64,000 bases of DNA from Nordella sp. HKS 07. GTDB taxonomy: Bacteria > Pseudomonadota > Alphaproteobacteria > Rhizobiales > Aestuariivirgaceae. The stretch is taken from contig NZ_CP049258.1 in the NCBI RefSeq assembly GCF_011046735.1, positions 372,001 to 436,000 of the forward strand, given 5' to 3'. Under the pieces are notes generated by a model, which saw only the letters and a list, made by a program, of their open reading frames with translations, was not told where the DNA came from and did no database searches. Below, piece by piece: positions 28,017-37,642 of the stretch. Every line of letters starts with the position of its first letter. Position 1 is the stretch's first letter. The position numbers and the translations under genes are program-made.

Positions 28017-28472
28017 ATGACTCGTGAACAGCACGACGCCGTCGTCAACTACATCGCCAGGACGCGCTTCCCCTTCCACGACCAGAAGGATTGGCCGGCC
28101 GATTATGTCACGCTCACCAATGTCGAGCGTCCGACCCGCTCGATCCCCTATGAAGGGGCTGAGCACTTCCCCGATATCGTCATCGTTAACACCAGGGGCG
28201 AGGTGCGCGAGATCGGCGAGGTCGAAGAGGCGCTCGACGAGACCAAGGCGCCGATCTGGAAGACCTGCTCGCTCTGCGCCGACAATCTGACCGAGACCGG
28301 CAACCGCCACTTCTTCCTCTATGTGCCGCAAGGTCTCGAGGATGACGCCGTCGCCCTGCTCGACCGCCACGGCATCTCCTTTGCCGGCGTGCGCGGCTTC
28401 ACCCGCGACGCATTCGGCGCCATCCGCATCACGCCGCATGTCACGCGCGGCGATTCCAAAGATCATAGATAA
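28017..28472 (+). CDS. Conserved small protein, tandem paralogue B, unknown family
   Basis: 151 residues from the ATG at 28017 (AGAGAG upstream); an open extension to 27969 overlaps the first paralogue and is unlikely. It shares with it the blocks PDIVIVN (Pro52-Asp53), IGEVEE (Glu68, Glu70), PIWKTC (Trp81-Lys82) and ISFAG, and the same C-terminal TRGD. The duplication inside a catabolic operon suggests two non-identical subunits of one complex, or two related substrates. Function is unknown; a fold similar to PD-(D/E)xK enzymes is only a motif-level guess. Confidence 0.8.
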   Translation: MTREQHDAVVNYIARTRFPFHDQKDWPADYVTLTNVERPTRSIPYEGAEHFPDIVIVNTRGEVREIGEVEEALDETKAPIWKTCSLCADNLTETGNRHFFLYVPQGLEDDAVALLDRHGISFAGVRGFTRDAFGAIRITPHVTRGDSKDHR

Positions 28473-28494
28473 CAACAAAAGTGGAAGCACCATC

Positions 28495-29616
28495 ATGTCC
28501 CGCAACGCATTCAAGCTCGACCGCCTGCAGATCGGCATCGACGATCTCAAAGCCGGCCGCATCGACCGCCGCGGCTTCGTCAAGCTCTTAGGCGCCCTCG
28601 GCTTCGCCGCCCCGCTCGCCAAGCTGAGCCTCGGCGCCGACGACGTTCTGGCGCAGGCGAACGAGATCGTCGTCTCCAATTTCGGCGGCGACGCCGCGAC
28701 CTTCATGGCGGAAGCCTGGGGAGCCCCCTTCACCGCCGACACCGGCACCAAGGTCAGTGTGATCGGCGGTGCGCCGCTTCCCGGCAAGATCCGCGCCCAG
28801 GTCGACGAGAAGAACGTCATCTGGGACGTCTGCGACGCCGATGGCTTCATCGCCATCGATCTCGGCCGCAAGGGCTATCTCGAGCCGATCGATTATTCGG
28901 TCGTCGACAAGAAGATGATCCGCGAGGGCTGGGCCTGGGAGCATGGCATCGCCAATTACGGCTTCAGCTTCGTCATCGCCTATGACAGCGGGAAAATGGG
29001 CGGCAACGCGCCCACCGGCTGGACCGATTTCTTCGACGTCGAGAAATATCCCGGCAAGCGCGCCATGTGGAAATACATGATGGGTGCCGCGGAAGGCGCT
29101 CTCCTCGCCGATGGCGTGCCGGCCGACAAGCTCTATCCGCTCGATATGGACCGCGCTATCGCCAAGATGAAGACCATCAAGGACCATCTGATCTTCTGGG
29201 ACTCAGGTGCTGAGTCGCAGCAGATGTTCCTCGACGGCGAGATCGTCATGGGCTGCATCTATTCCACCCGCGCCAGCGTGCTGGAGCGCGATACCAACAA
29301 GCGCGTCAGCTGGGTCTGGGAAGGTGCGAATTACTGCCCCGGCGCCTGGGTGGTGCCGAAGGGCAATCCGGCCGGCGCCAAGGTGCAGCAGTTCATCGCC
29401 TCGACGCTCACGCCCGAGCGCCAGATCGTGCTGCTCGACAAGCTCGGCAACTCGCCGTCCAATCCGGCCGCTTCGGCGCTCCTCACCCCCGAACAGCAGC
29501 GCATCGACCCCGGCTTCCCCGCCAATCTCGCCAAGCAGATCATCCGCGACGAGACCTGGTATGCCGATCACTATGACGACGCGCTCAACAAATGGATCGA
29601 CGCGATCGCAGGCTGA
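28495..29616 (+). CDS. PotD-like extracellular solute-binding protein, receptor 2
   Basis: 373 residues from the ATG at 28495. A Tat-type N-terminus mirrors receptor 1: a 24-residue lead, twin Arg25-Arg26 (DRRGFVKLLGALGF), and a cut near VLAQA. The mature part aligns along its length with receptor 1, for example VIWDVCDADGFIAID, REGWAWEHGIANYGFSFVIA and SGAESQQMFLDGEIVMG. No permease or ATPase genes follow, so it most likely feeds the permease pair encoded on the opposite arm. A strong terminator ends the operon seven bases after its stop. Confidence 0.93.
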   Translation: MSRNAFKLDRLQIGIDDLKAGRIDRRGFVKLLGALGFAAPLAKLSLGADDVLAQANEIVVSNFGGDAATFMAEAWGAPFTADTGTKVSVIGGAPLPGKIRAQVDEKNVIWDVCDADGFIAIDLGRKGYLEPIDYSVVDKKMIREGWAWEHGIANYGFSFVIAYDSGKMGGNAPTGWTDFFDVEKYPGKRAMWKYMMGAAEGALLADGVPADKLYPLDMDRAIAKMKTIKDHLIFWDSGAESQQMFLDGEIVMGCIYSTRASVLERDTNKRVSWVWEGANYCPGAWVVPKGNPAGAKVQQFIASTLTPERQIVLLDKLGNSPSNPAASALLTPEQQRIDPGFPANLAKQIIRDETWYADHYDDALNKWIDAIAG

Positions 29617-29622
29617 ACAAAA

Positions 29623-29649
29623 GGGCGCCGCAAGGCGCCCTTCTTGTTT
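29623..29649 (+). terminator. Rho-independent terminator of the plus arm
   Basis: Stem GGGCGCC/GGCGCCC with a GCAA loop followed by TTCTTGTTT, seven bases after the stop of receptor 2. Confidence 0.88.
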
Positions 29650-29761
29650 GGGCGCTGAGCTGTCACTCATTTTAATGTGAGGAGCGCGCCCAAGCTCTCC
29701 CAGCGTCGTCATCCCGGCTTTCGCCGCTATCACATTCCCACATCTCACGAGAGATGCAGGT

Positions 29762-29970
29762 CACCCCTCGCCCCTCAAAGAGGGGAGAGGGAGGGGCCCA
29801 ACGCGCCAGCGTTGGGAGGGTGAGGGGCATCCTTGTTACCCTTCTTTCTAGCTAACTCAGCAATCGCGATAGATCTGTTAGTCATTGCGCCAAGAGGCCG
29901 GGTGCCCCTCACCTTCCCATTGCTTCGCAATGGGCCCTCCCTCTCCCCGCTCCCGCGGGGCGAGGGGAAG
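29762..29970. repeat. Inverted pair of dispersed G/C-rich repeats
   Basis: Two related elements of about 68 bases (29762-29829 and 29903-29970) lie in opposite orientation. Each has a CCCCTCACC border, a hairpin (CCAACGCGCCAGCGTTGG in the first, CCCATTGCTTCGCAATGGG in the second), then CCCTCCCTCTCCCC and a CGCCCCTCG-like end. The 29650-30176 gap otherwise shows no gene. Such elements occur between genes in many Rhizobiales. Paired in this way they could form a long cruciform or a bidirectional terminator. Confidence 0.75.
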
Positions 29971-30176
29971 AGCCGTATCTCTTGATGAGATGTGTGCATA
30001 CGATAGCGGCTTTCGCCGGGATGACGGTTTGATTTTGCCGTTTTAGTTTCGGGTGGCGAATTTGGCGCGTCTCACCGGGCCTTCCCTGAGGTTCGCCGAG
30101 TTTTCCCGGAGCAGCCCTGCCGTTTGCGGGAGAGGGTGGATATAATGGAGGGATTACTCACCCCGGGGAATAGCGC

Positions 30177-31859
30177 ATGGGACGCCGCTGGCTCGATTTT
30201 TGGCACTCTCTCTCAGGCATAGGTTTGCTCCTCGGCACGCTGTTCTTCGCCGCCGCCTTGACCCCTACGTTGGTGCCCCGCACATTTCTGACGCAAGGTG
30301 TATTGTCGGGCGCCTGTTTCGCCTTGGGCTACGGCATCGGCGTTTTCTGGCGCTGGCTATGGGCCTATCTGGAGCTGCCCGAGCCCCGCGAGCGCTTCCG
30401 CTTGATCGCCAATACCGTCATCGCGATTCTCTGCGCCGCCGTGGCAGTCTATTTTTTGTGGCGCGCGGCGGAGTGGCAGAATTCCATCCGCCTCCTGATG
30501 CAGATGGAGCCGGTGACCAGCGCCCATCCGACCAAGCTCTCGCTGATCGCGCTTCTCACCTTCATCACACTGCTCGTGCTGGCGCGGCTGTTCCGCCAGG
30601 TTGCCCGCTTCGTCGCGGCGAGGATGCGCCGCATCGTGCCGAGGCGCGTCGCCAACGTGATCGGCGTCGTTCTGGCCGTGCTGCTGTTCTGGCTTCTGGC
30701 CAATGACATGTTTTTCCGTCTGGCGATCCAGGCCGCCGATTCGAGCTTCCGGGAATTTGACGCGCTCATCGAGCCGGACAGTCCCAAGCCGACGCTTGCC
30801 GTCAAGACCGGAAGCAGCGCCTCGCTCGTCAGATGGACCGATCTCGGGCGCGCGGGACGCGAATTCGTGGCCTCGGGTCCCACGGCAGCGGCGATCAGCG
30901 CACTGACCGGACGCGCCGCGCTCGAGCCGATCCGCGTCTATGTGGGGCTCAATGCCGCCGAAAGCCCTGAGCAACGCGCCAGGCTTGCGCTGGCCGAACT
31001 CAAGCGCGTCGGCGCCTTCGAGCGTTCGCTGCTGGTCGTCATCACCCCGACAGGCACCGGCTGGATCGATCCCTCGGCGCTCGACAGCCTCGAATATCTG
31101 CATGAGGGCGATGTGGCGAGCGTCGCCCAGCAATATTCCTATCTGTCGAGCCCGCTCTCCCTGCTGGTGCAGCCCGAATATGGCGAGGAGGCCGCCCGCG
31201 CGCTCTTCCGCGAGGTCTATGCCTATTGGACCACGCTGCCCAAGGACCGGCGGCCGCGCCTCTATCTTCATGGCCTGAGCCTCGGCGCGATGAACTCCGA
31301 GAAATCGGCGCAGCTCTTCGAGATGATCGGCGATCCCATCGACGGCGCCCTGTGGAGCGGGCCGCCCTTCGCGAGCCGCGGCTGGCGCTCGGTGACCGAC
31401 CTGCGCAACGCCGGATCGCCCGCCTGGCTGCCGCAATTCCGCGACGGCTCCTTCGTGCGCTTCATGAACCAGAACGGGCTGGGCGCTACGCCCGCGGCGC
31501 CCTGGGGCCCGATGCGCATCGTCTATCTGCAATATGCGAGCGATGCCGTTACCTTCTTCGATTTTCGCGACCTCTATCGCTCACCCGCCTGGATGGAGCG
31601 CCCGCGCGGCCCCGACGTCTCGCCCGAGCTCACCTGGTATCCCCTCGTCACCATGCTGCAGCTGGCGCTCGACATGGCTGTCGCGACGACGACACCCATG
31701 GGCTTCGGCCATGTCTACGCGCCCGAGCACTATGTCGACGCCTGGATCGAGGTCACCGGCGCGCCGGGCTGGACGGCCGACGACATTGCCCGGCTCAAGC
31801 AGCATCTGAAAGCCGCGCGGACCGACGGTAAGAAGAGCGATGAGAATCGCGGCGGATGA
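30177..31859 (+). CDS. Membrane-anchored alpha/beta-hydrolase (Abhydrolase_9 family)
   Basis: 560 residues. The first 180 hold about five hydrophobic segments (near 12-30, 40-60, 78-95, 121-138 and 160-180), matching the N-terminal membrane region of this family. The rest is the alpha/beta-hydrolase part with the nucleophile elbow HGLSLGA (Ser368) and late conserved GHVYAPEHYVDAWIEVTG. The Pro-rich TPTLVPR after the first span and ITPTGTGWIDP are also family-like. Substrate and role are unknown. It is monocistronic, flanked by repeats and the broken lysR. Confidence 0.9.
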   Translation: MGRRWLDFWHSLSGIGLLLGTLFFAAALTPTLVPRTFLTQGVLSGACFALGYGIGVFWRWLWAYLELPEPRERFRLIANTVIAILCAAVAVYFLWRAAEWQNSIRLLMQMEPVTSAHPTKLSLIALLTFITLLVLARLFRQVARFVAARMRRIVPRRVANVIGVVLAVLLFWLLANDMFFRLAIQAADSSFREFDALIEPDSPKPTLAVKTGSSASLVRWTDLGRAGREFVASGPTAAAISALTGRAALEPIRVYVGLNAAESPEQRARLALAELKRVGAFERSLLVVITPTGTGWIDPSALDSLEYLHEGDVASVAQQYSYLSSPLSLLVQPEYGEEAARALFREVYAYWTTLPKDRRPRLYLHGLSLGAMNSEKSAQLFEMIGDPIDGALWSGPPFASRGWRSVTDLRNAGSPAWLPQFRDGSFVRFMNQNGLGATPAAPWGPMRIVYLQYASDAVTFFDFRDLYRSPAWMERPRGPDVSPELTWYPLVTMLQLALDMAVATTTPMGFGHVYAPEHYVDAWIEVTGAPGWTADDIARLKQHLKAARTDGKKSDENRGG

Positions 31860-31975
31860 AGCCGTCTCCGTTGATCAATTCGAGCACAACCCGCTAAAGT
31901 TGAAGAGGTCGGTAAGCGCGAGGCGACGCTACGCGCCGTCTTGCATTTGGTCGCGATATCAATAGAGCTTGATCC

Positions 31976-32935
31976 ATGCGCCGCGTTTTGCCCTCACTGC
32001 CCTCTCTCACCATCTTCGAAGCCTCCGCGCGGCATTCGAGCTTCACGCGCGCTGCGGAAGAACTGAATATGACGCAGGGTGCGGTCAGCAAGCAGGTGCG
32101 GGCTCTGGAGGATTTCCTAGGTCTCCATCTCTTCGAGCGCGTGCGCCAGCGCATCGTGCTGACCCAGGTCGGCCAGCTCTATCTCGGCAAGGTGCGCGAG
32201 GCGCTCGAGATCATGGAGTCGGCGACGATGGAAGCGCTCGCGGCGCAAGGCGAGGACGGCATCCTCAATATCGCCACGCTGCCGACATTCGGCACGCGCT
32301 GGCTCGCCCCGCGCATCTCCCGTTTCATGGCGCAGCATCCGCGCATCACCCTTTATATCAGTGCGCGCACCTGGCCCTTCGATCTTGTCGAGGAGAATGT
32401 CGATGTCGCCGTCTATTTCGGCGAAAGCCCGTGGCCCGGCGGCCCATCCGACCGGCTGATGGAGGACGAAGTGATTGCGGTCTGCGCGCCGGTGCTGGTG
32501 TCACCGGCGGGACCGTTGCGCGCCATCGAGGACATCGCTGACGTCGAGCTTCTGCATCACCGCGCCAGGCCGCGCGCCTGGAAGGACTGGCTGTAATCTC
32601 ACGGCGAAACGCGGATCAATCCGTTCCGAGGGTTGCGCTTCGAGCAGTTCGAAATGATCATCCAGGCGGCGGTGAGCGCCCTCGGCATGGCCATCGTGCC
32701 GCGTTTCATGATCGAGACGGAGCTTTCGGCGGGAAGCCTCGTCATGCCATTCGGCCGGCCGATGAAGAGCCCGCAGCATTACTATCTCGTCTATCCGGAA
32801 CGGAAGCAGCATCTACCCGCCGTCCGGGCCTTCCGTCACTGGGTGCTGAACGAAGTGGCAGGCGTCCCGACCATGTCCGGCGGCCTGCCGCAGCGCCGTC
32901 GCCGTAAACCGACACTTCATTCCGCCGGGGAATGA
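31976..32935 (+). pseudogene. LysR family regulator (GcvA-like), broken by one stop codon
   Basis: Residues 1-206 are a good LysR protein: HTH near 18-40 (ASARHSSFTRAAEELNMTQG, then AVSKQV) and the start of the effector domain. An in-frame TAA at 32594 follows DWL, after which the same frame continues SHGETRINPFRGLRFEQFEM and on to a normal C-terminus at 32935. Together these give about 319 codons, the usual size. The lesion is explained by one change of a CAA Gln codon to TAA. It sits just upstream of a frameshifted binding-protein gene. It may be a true pseudogene or a base-call error; either way the regulator is not intact as given. Confidence 0.85.
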
Positions 32936-33244
32936 AATCATGCGATTAAGTCGTTTGGGCGGCCCGCAGGGCGTCGCTAAGGTTGACTCTCTGGCCGCTG
33001 CCAATCGGCCCCTTCATAACATCGACAACCCGATCATCCGTCGTCGGGCGCGCAAGCGCTTGGCGGGATCAGGCGATGCGTTGCGGCGGGGTTGTTGACA
33101 AGCGGCCGACCCGGTGCGCGGTCAGGAGAAGCAGGCTACCTGTCCTCCTCACCGCCATGCGTTGAATGAAAAATATTCGATCACAATCGTCTCTTCGGGG
33201 CGTCACGACCCGGGACGATCGTGATGCAAGAGGAGGAAACCACG
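32936..33244. promoter_or_regulatory. Region upstream of the dipeptide-type transporter
   Basis: No gene is seen. It should contain the promoter of the binding-protein/permease operon. An AGGAGG ribosome site is at 33231-33236, eight bases before the ATG at 33245. I could not identify an operator for the broken LysR. Confidence 0.5.
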
Positions 33245-34826
33245 ATGTTCAAACCGCTGGCTCTTGGCGTGGCCCTGAGTACCGCCCTTCTGGCGCCTGC
33301 TTTCGCTCAAACGGCTGGTACCATCACCATCCTGCGCAGCAGCGACGCCGATCGCTACGATCCGCAGCGCTCCCCCACGCTGGCCGCCGCCGAGATTCTC
33401 TACATGGTGGGCGACACGCTGGTGACGGTCGACCGCGACCTGAAGACCATTCGCCCCGGCCTCGCCGAGAGCTGGGAGGTGAGTCCGGACGGCCTCCTCT
33501 ATACTTTCCGCCTGCGCAAGGACGTGACCTTCTGCGACGGCAAGCCTTTCACCGCCAAGGCCGTGGTCGGCACCGTCGAGCGCTGGCTCAATCCCGATTT
33601 CCCGGGAGTAAGCAAGTGGAAGGCGGGCGAGGTCGAGAGCGTCAAGGCAGTCGACGACTACACCGTCGAATACCGGCTGAAGCAGCCCTATTCCGAGCTC
33701 CTCTACCAGACGGCGCAGTTCAACTTCGTCATCATCGATCCCGAGCAGGCGGCTGCGCTCAAGGATGATTTTGGCGTCACCGCATTCAACGGCACCGGTC
33801 CCTTCTGCTTCCAGTCCTGGCAGCCGCGCACCGAGACGGTGCTGAAACGCCATGACGCCTATAAATGGGGACCTGTCTTTTCGGCCACGCAGGGTCCCGC
33901 CAAGGCGGAGAGCGTCGTCTGGAAGATCGTGCCCGAGGACGCGACCCTCGTCGCCGCACTCCAGACCGGCGAAGGCGACGCCTCCTATGCGGTGCCGTCC
34001 TGGGCGATGGACCAGCTCACCGCCACGCCGGGGATCCAGAAGCTCAATCCCGATCAGGCTTTCCGCACCCATTATCTCGGCATGAAGATCACCCGGCCGC
34101 AGCTCGCCGATAAGCGCGTGCGCGAGGCGATCAGCCTGGCCATCGACCAGAGCGCCATCGCCGACACCATCTTCTTCGGCGAGGCCGATGCCGCGACTTC
34201 CTATTTTTAAGGCGGCGCTCGACTTCAATGCGGACATGAAGCTCGATGCCTTCCGCTACGATCCCGAGCGCGCCAAGGCGCTGCTCGACGAGGCGGGCTG
34301 GAAGGCCGGCGGCGACGGCATGCGCGCCAAGGACGGCGTGCCCTTGTCGCTCACCTTCTACGACTTCACCGGCAATGTGTCGCGCCAGACGGCGGAAACC
34401 ATGCAGGGCGACCTGCGCAAGGTCGGCGTCGACATGAAGGTCGAGCTCTATGACGCCACCATCGTGTGGGGCAAGCTCAAGACGCAGGATTTCGACCTCT
34501 TCCAGATGGACTATCCCTATCTCTCGGCCGGCGACGCGATGAATCTCTATTTCCTCTCGGCCAACATGCCGACCCCCAATCGCATGAACTGGAACGATCC
34601 CGAGACCGACCGGCTGATCAAGGCCGGCAACGGAGCCGTCAACGCGCAAGCGCGCTATGAGGCCTTCGCCAAGGCCCAGGCGATCATCCATGACGCGGTA
34701 TTGTGGAAGCCGCTGGTCGAAGAGCGCCTCACCGTCATCGCCACCGGCCGCCTGAAGCCCTTCAAGCCGCATGGCGTCAGCGGCGCCGCATTCTACAACG
34801 GACTCGATCTCGAAGCCGCGAATTGA
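33245..34826 (+). pseudogene. SBP family 5 receptor gene, broken by a T-run frameshift
   Basis: Starts MFKPLALGVALSTALLAPAF, a Sec signal, behind a perfect AGGAGG. The frame runs through family 5 landmarks (GLAESWEVSPDGLLYTFRLR, the DAYKWGP block, RVREAISLAID) until TAA after SYF at 34209. The +1 frame then supplies the rest, KAALDFNADMKLDAFRYDPE to DLEAAN at 34826. Deleting one T from the five-T run at 34204-34208 restores a continuous reading of SYFKAALDF, so the lesion is a single-base expansion of that run. Total length would be normal for a peptide/opine receptor. The downstream permease and ATPase genes are intact. Confidence 0.85.
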
Positions 34827-34869
34827 GCATTCCGCACGACGAGATGACGGCCGCTGGAGCGTATCAGTC

Positions 34870-35817
34870 ATGATCCGCCAGTTCTTTCAGCGGCTGTTGA
34901 CCTCCATCCCGGTGCTGTTCGGCGTCCTGCTGATCGGCTTCGCGATGCTGCAGGTCATCCCGACCGATCCCGCGACGGTCATCTCGGGACCAACCGGCAC
35001 GGCGGAGGAGATCGCCGTCATCCGCCGCCAGCTCGGCCTCGACCAGCCGCTCTGGGTGCAATTCTGGCTCTATGTCTCTCGCGTCGCGCAAGGCGATCTC
35101 GGCCGCTCCATCATCAACAACGCGCCGGTGGCGCGTGAATTGATGACGGCCATGGTGCCGACGCTGGAGCTGATGTTCATGAGCCTCGTCTGGGCGGTGC
35201 CGCTCGGCATTCTGCTCGGCACCGTCGCCGCGACCAGGCGCGGCCGCCTCTTCGACCGCGCCGTGATGGCGCTTTCGGTGGCCGGTGTCTCGGTGCCGGT
35301 ATTCTGGATCGGCCTTCTGCTTCTGCAATTCGCGGCCTTCCGCTGGCAGCTCTTTCCCCTGCAGGGACGCGGCGGCCCGCTCTGGACACTCGCCGGCCTC
35401 AGGCATATCGCCCTCCCCGCCATCACTTTAGGCGTCATGTTCATCGGCCCGGTGGCGCGCATGACGCGCACCACGGTGGTCGAGGCGCTCAATGCCGATT
35501 TCGTGCGTACCGCCCGCGCCAAGGGCGCCGGCGAATTCCAGGTCGTCACACGCCATGCGCTGCGCGCCGCCCTCATCCCCATCGTCACCTTGATCGGCCT
35601 GCAGATCGGCTCGCTGCTCGGCGGCGCCGTCATCACCGAGACGATCTTCGCCTGGCCGGGCATCGGCCGGCTCGCCGTCGGCGCCATCGTGTCGAGCGAC
35701 TTCCCTATGGCGCAAGGCACCATCCTGCTCATGGCGCTCGGCTTCATCATCGTGAATTTCATCGTCGATCTGCTCTATGGCGTGCTCGATCCCCGGGTCC
35801 GGAGCGGGCCGAAATGA
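34870..35817 (+). CDS. Dipeptide/oligopeptide ABC transporter permease, DppB type
   Basis: 315 residues from the ATG at 34870. The first membrane span (LLTSIPVLFGVLLIGFAM) is followed by VIPTDPATVISGP and the RRQLGLDQPLW segment typical of DppB/OppB. The EAA-type loop is FVRTARAKGAGEFQVVTRHA, followed by LRAALIP. It belongs to an operon behind the broken receptor gene and overlaps the next permease start by four bases. It forms half of the membrane channel of a peptide- or opine-type importer. Confidence 0.93.
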   Translation: MIRQFFQRLLTSIPVLFGVLLIGFAMLQVIPTDPATVISGPTGTAEEIAVIRRQLGLDQPLWVQFWLYVSRVAQGDLGRSIINNAPVARELMTAMVPTLELMFMSLVWAVPLGILLGTVAATRRGRLFDRAVMALSVAGVSVPVFWIGLLLLQFAAFRWQLFPLQGRGGPLWTLAGLRHIALPAITLGVMFIGPVARMTRTTVVEALNADFVRTARAKGAGEFQVVTRHALRAALIPIVTLIGLQIGSLLGGAVITETIFAWPGIGRLAVGAIVSSDFPMAQGTILLMALGFIIVNFIVDLLYGVLDPRVRSGPK

Positions 35818-36653
35818 GCGCGGCCTTGACCATCCTTCTCCGTCGACTGGCAAGGGACCGCACCGCGGCGGTTGCCCTGGTTTTCATGATTCTGATCGTC
35901 GCCGCGGCGCTTTTCGCCCCTCTCATCTCGCCCTTCGATCCTTATGAGACAAATCTGCGCATGCGCCTGCGCCCGCCGGGCGGCGAATATCTGCTCGGCA
36001 CCGACACGCAAGGCCGCGATCTCCTGACCCGCCTTCTCTACGGCGCCCGCACCACGCTGGCGCTCGGCTTCGCCGGCGTTATTACGGGCGCCGTGCTCGG
36101 CGGTCTCATCGGGCTTCTCGCCGCCTTCTACAGACGGCTGGACGGCCCGCTGATGCGGCTGGTCGACGTGATGCTGTCCTTCCCCTCGATCCTGTTCGGC
36201 CTGGCGCTCGCCACGATGCTCGGCATCGGCATGAACAGCCTCGTAGTGGCGCTCGGCCTGTCCGCCGCCCCGCCCATCGCGCGCGTCGCCCGCGCCGCGG
36301 CGGCAAGCGTGATGCAGGCCGAATACATGGATTCGGGTCGCGTCATCGGCCTCTCCGACGCGGCGCTGATCCACCGTTATCTCCTGCGCAATTGCGCCGC
36401 CCCGATCATCGTCTACTGCACCTTGCAGTTCGGCGAGACCATCCTGCTCGCCGCCGGCCTGGGCTTTCTGGGCCTCGGCCTGCAGCCGCCGATCGCCGAG
36501 CTCGGCAGCATCGCGTCGGAGGGCCGCAGCTTCATCTTCCTGGCGCCGCATGTCTCGACCGCCGCGAGCCTGCTCATTTTCCTGATCGTGCTCTCCTGCA
36601 ACATGCTGGGCGACGCCTTCCGCGACCTCACCGATCCCAAGCTGCGGCGCTGA
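35814..36653 (+). CDS. Dipeptide/oligopeptide ABC transporter permease, DppC type
   Basis: 279 residues, starting with ATG overlapping the previous stop. After the first span comes the DppC signature: LLGTDTQGRDLLTRLLYGAR (about 61-80), then six spans in all and the loop EYMDSGRVIGLSDAALIHRY. It heterodimerises with the DppB-type subunit. Only two bases separate its stop from the following ATPase gene. Confidence 0.93.
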   Translation: MSAALTILLRRLARDRTAAVALVFMILIVAAALFAPLISPFDPYETNLRMRLRPPGGEYLLGTDTQGRDLLTRLLYGARTTLALGFAGVITGAVLGGLIGLLAAFYRRLDGPLMRLVDVMLSFPSILFGLALATMLGIGMNSLVVALGLSAAPPIARVARAAAASVMQAEYMDSGRVIGLSDAALIHRYLLRNCAAPIIVYCTLQFGETILLAAGLGFLGLGLQPPIAELGSIASEGRSFIFLAPHVSTAASLLIFLIVLSCNMLGDAFRDLTDPKLRR

Positions 36654-36655
36654 TC

Positions 36656-37642
36656 ATGACCTCTCCCCTTCTCGATGTCCGCGATCTCACCGTTTCCTTC
36701 ACGACCGAGGCAGGAACGATCACGGCCGTCGATGAGGCGAGCTTTCATGTAAGTGAAGGCGAGACGCTGGCAGTGGTGGGTGAATCGGGGTCGGGCAAGA
36801 GCGTCATGTCGCTGGCCTTGCTACGCCTCATTCCTGAGCCACCCGGCCACATCGCCAAGGGCGCGATCGTCTTCGAAGGCGACGACCTCCTGACGAAATC
36901 GCCCACAGCGATCCGCCGGATCCGCGGCGGGCGCATCGCCATGATCTTCCAGGAGCCCAATACCTCGCTCAATCCGGTGCGCACGATCGGCGATCAGATC
37001 GCCGAGGCCGTCCTGCTGCATGAGAATGCGACCCGCGCAGAGGCGATGGCGCGCGCGGTCGAGATGCTGAGGCTCACCGGCATTCCCTCGCCCGCCGAGC
37101 GCGTGAAGGCCTATCCGCATGAATTGTCGGGCGGCATGCGCCAGCGCGCCATGATCGCCATGGCGCTGGCCTGCCGGCCGAAGCTCCTGATCGCCGATGA
37201 GCCGACCACGGCGCTCGACGTCACCGTCCAGGCGCAAATTCTCGACCTGATGCGCGATCTCAAGACGAAAACCGGAGCGGCCGTCATCCTCATCACGCAT
37301 GATCTGGGCGTCGTCGCCGAAATGGCCGACCGCGTCTGCGTCATGTATGCGGGCCGCATCGTCGAGACGGCGCCGGTGGCGGAGCTCTTCGAAGGTCCGG
37401 AGCACCCTTATACGGTGGGCCTTCTGAGCTCCATGCCGTCGATGACCGGCGCGGAGGGGCGACTGGCGCCGATCACCGGCGCGCTGCCCAACCTGCTCGA
37501 CCTTCCCAAGGGCTGCCGCTTCGCGCCGCGCTGTCCCTTCGCCGAAGCGCAATGCGAAGACGAGGAGCCGGCCTTGCGCGAGATCCGGCCACTGCATTTC
37601 TCGGCCTGCCGGCGCGCGCCCCTCCTGGATCATCTCACATGA
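36656..37642 (+). CDS. Dipeptide ABC transporter ATPase, DppD type
   Basis: 328 residues from ATG 36656. Walker A is GESGSGKS (42-49), the signature [15 protein letters not shown], Walker [13 protein letters not shown] and switch ITHD. The C-terminus has the oligopeptide-transporter tail with cysteine cluster [15 protein letters not shown], which in some family members carries an iron-sulfur cluster. The stop overlaps the next ATPase start. It energises the importer jointly with the DppF-type subunit. Confidence 0.94.
   Translation: MTSPLLDVRDLTVSFTTEAGTITAVDEASFHVSEGETLAVVGESGSGKSVMSLALLRLIPEPPGHIAKGAIVFEGDDLLTKSPTAIRRIRGGRIAMIFQEPNTSLNPVRTIGDQIAEAVLLHENATRAEAMARAVEMLRLTGIPSPAERVKAYPHELSGGMRQRAMIAMALACRPKLLIADEPTTALDVTVQAQILDLMRDLKTKTGAAVILITHDLGVVAEMADRVCVMYAGRIVETAPVAELFEGPEHPYTVGLLSSMPSMTGAEGRLAPITGALPNLLDLPKGCRFAPRCPFAEAQCEDEEPALREIRPLHFSACRRAPLLDHLT

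Noticed and set aside
30357-31532. 391-residue minus-strand frame
   Set aside because: Antisense to the membrane alpha/beta-hydrolase gene, whose nucleophile motif and membrane segments are convincing.
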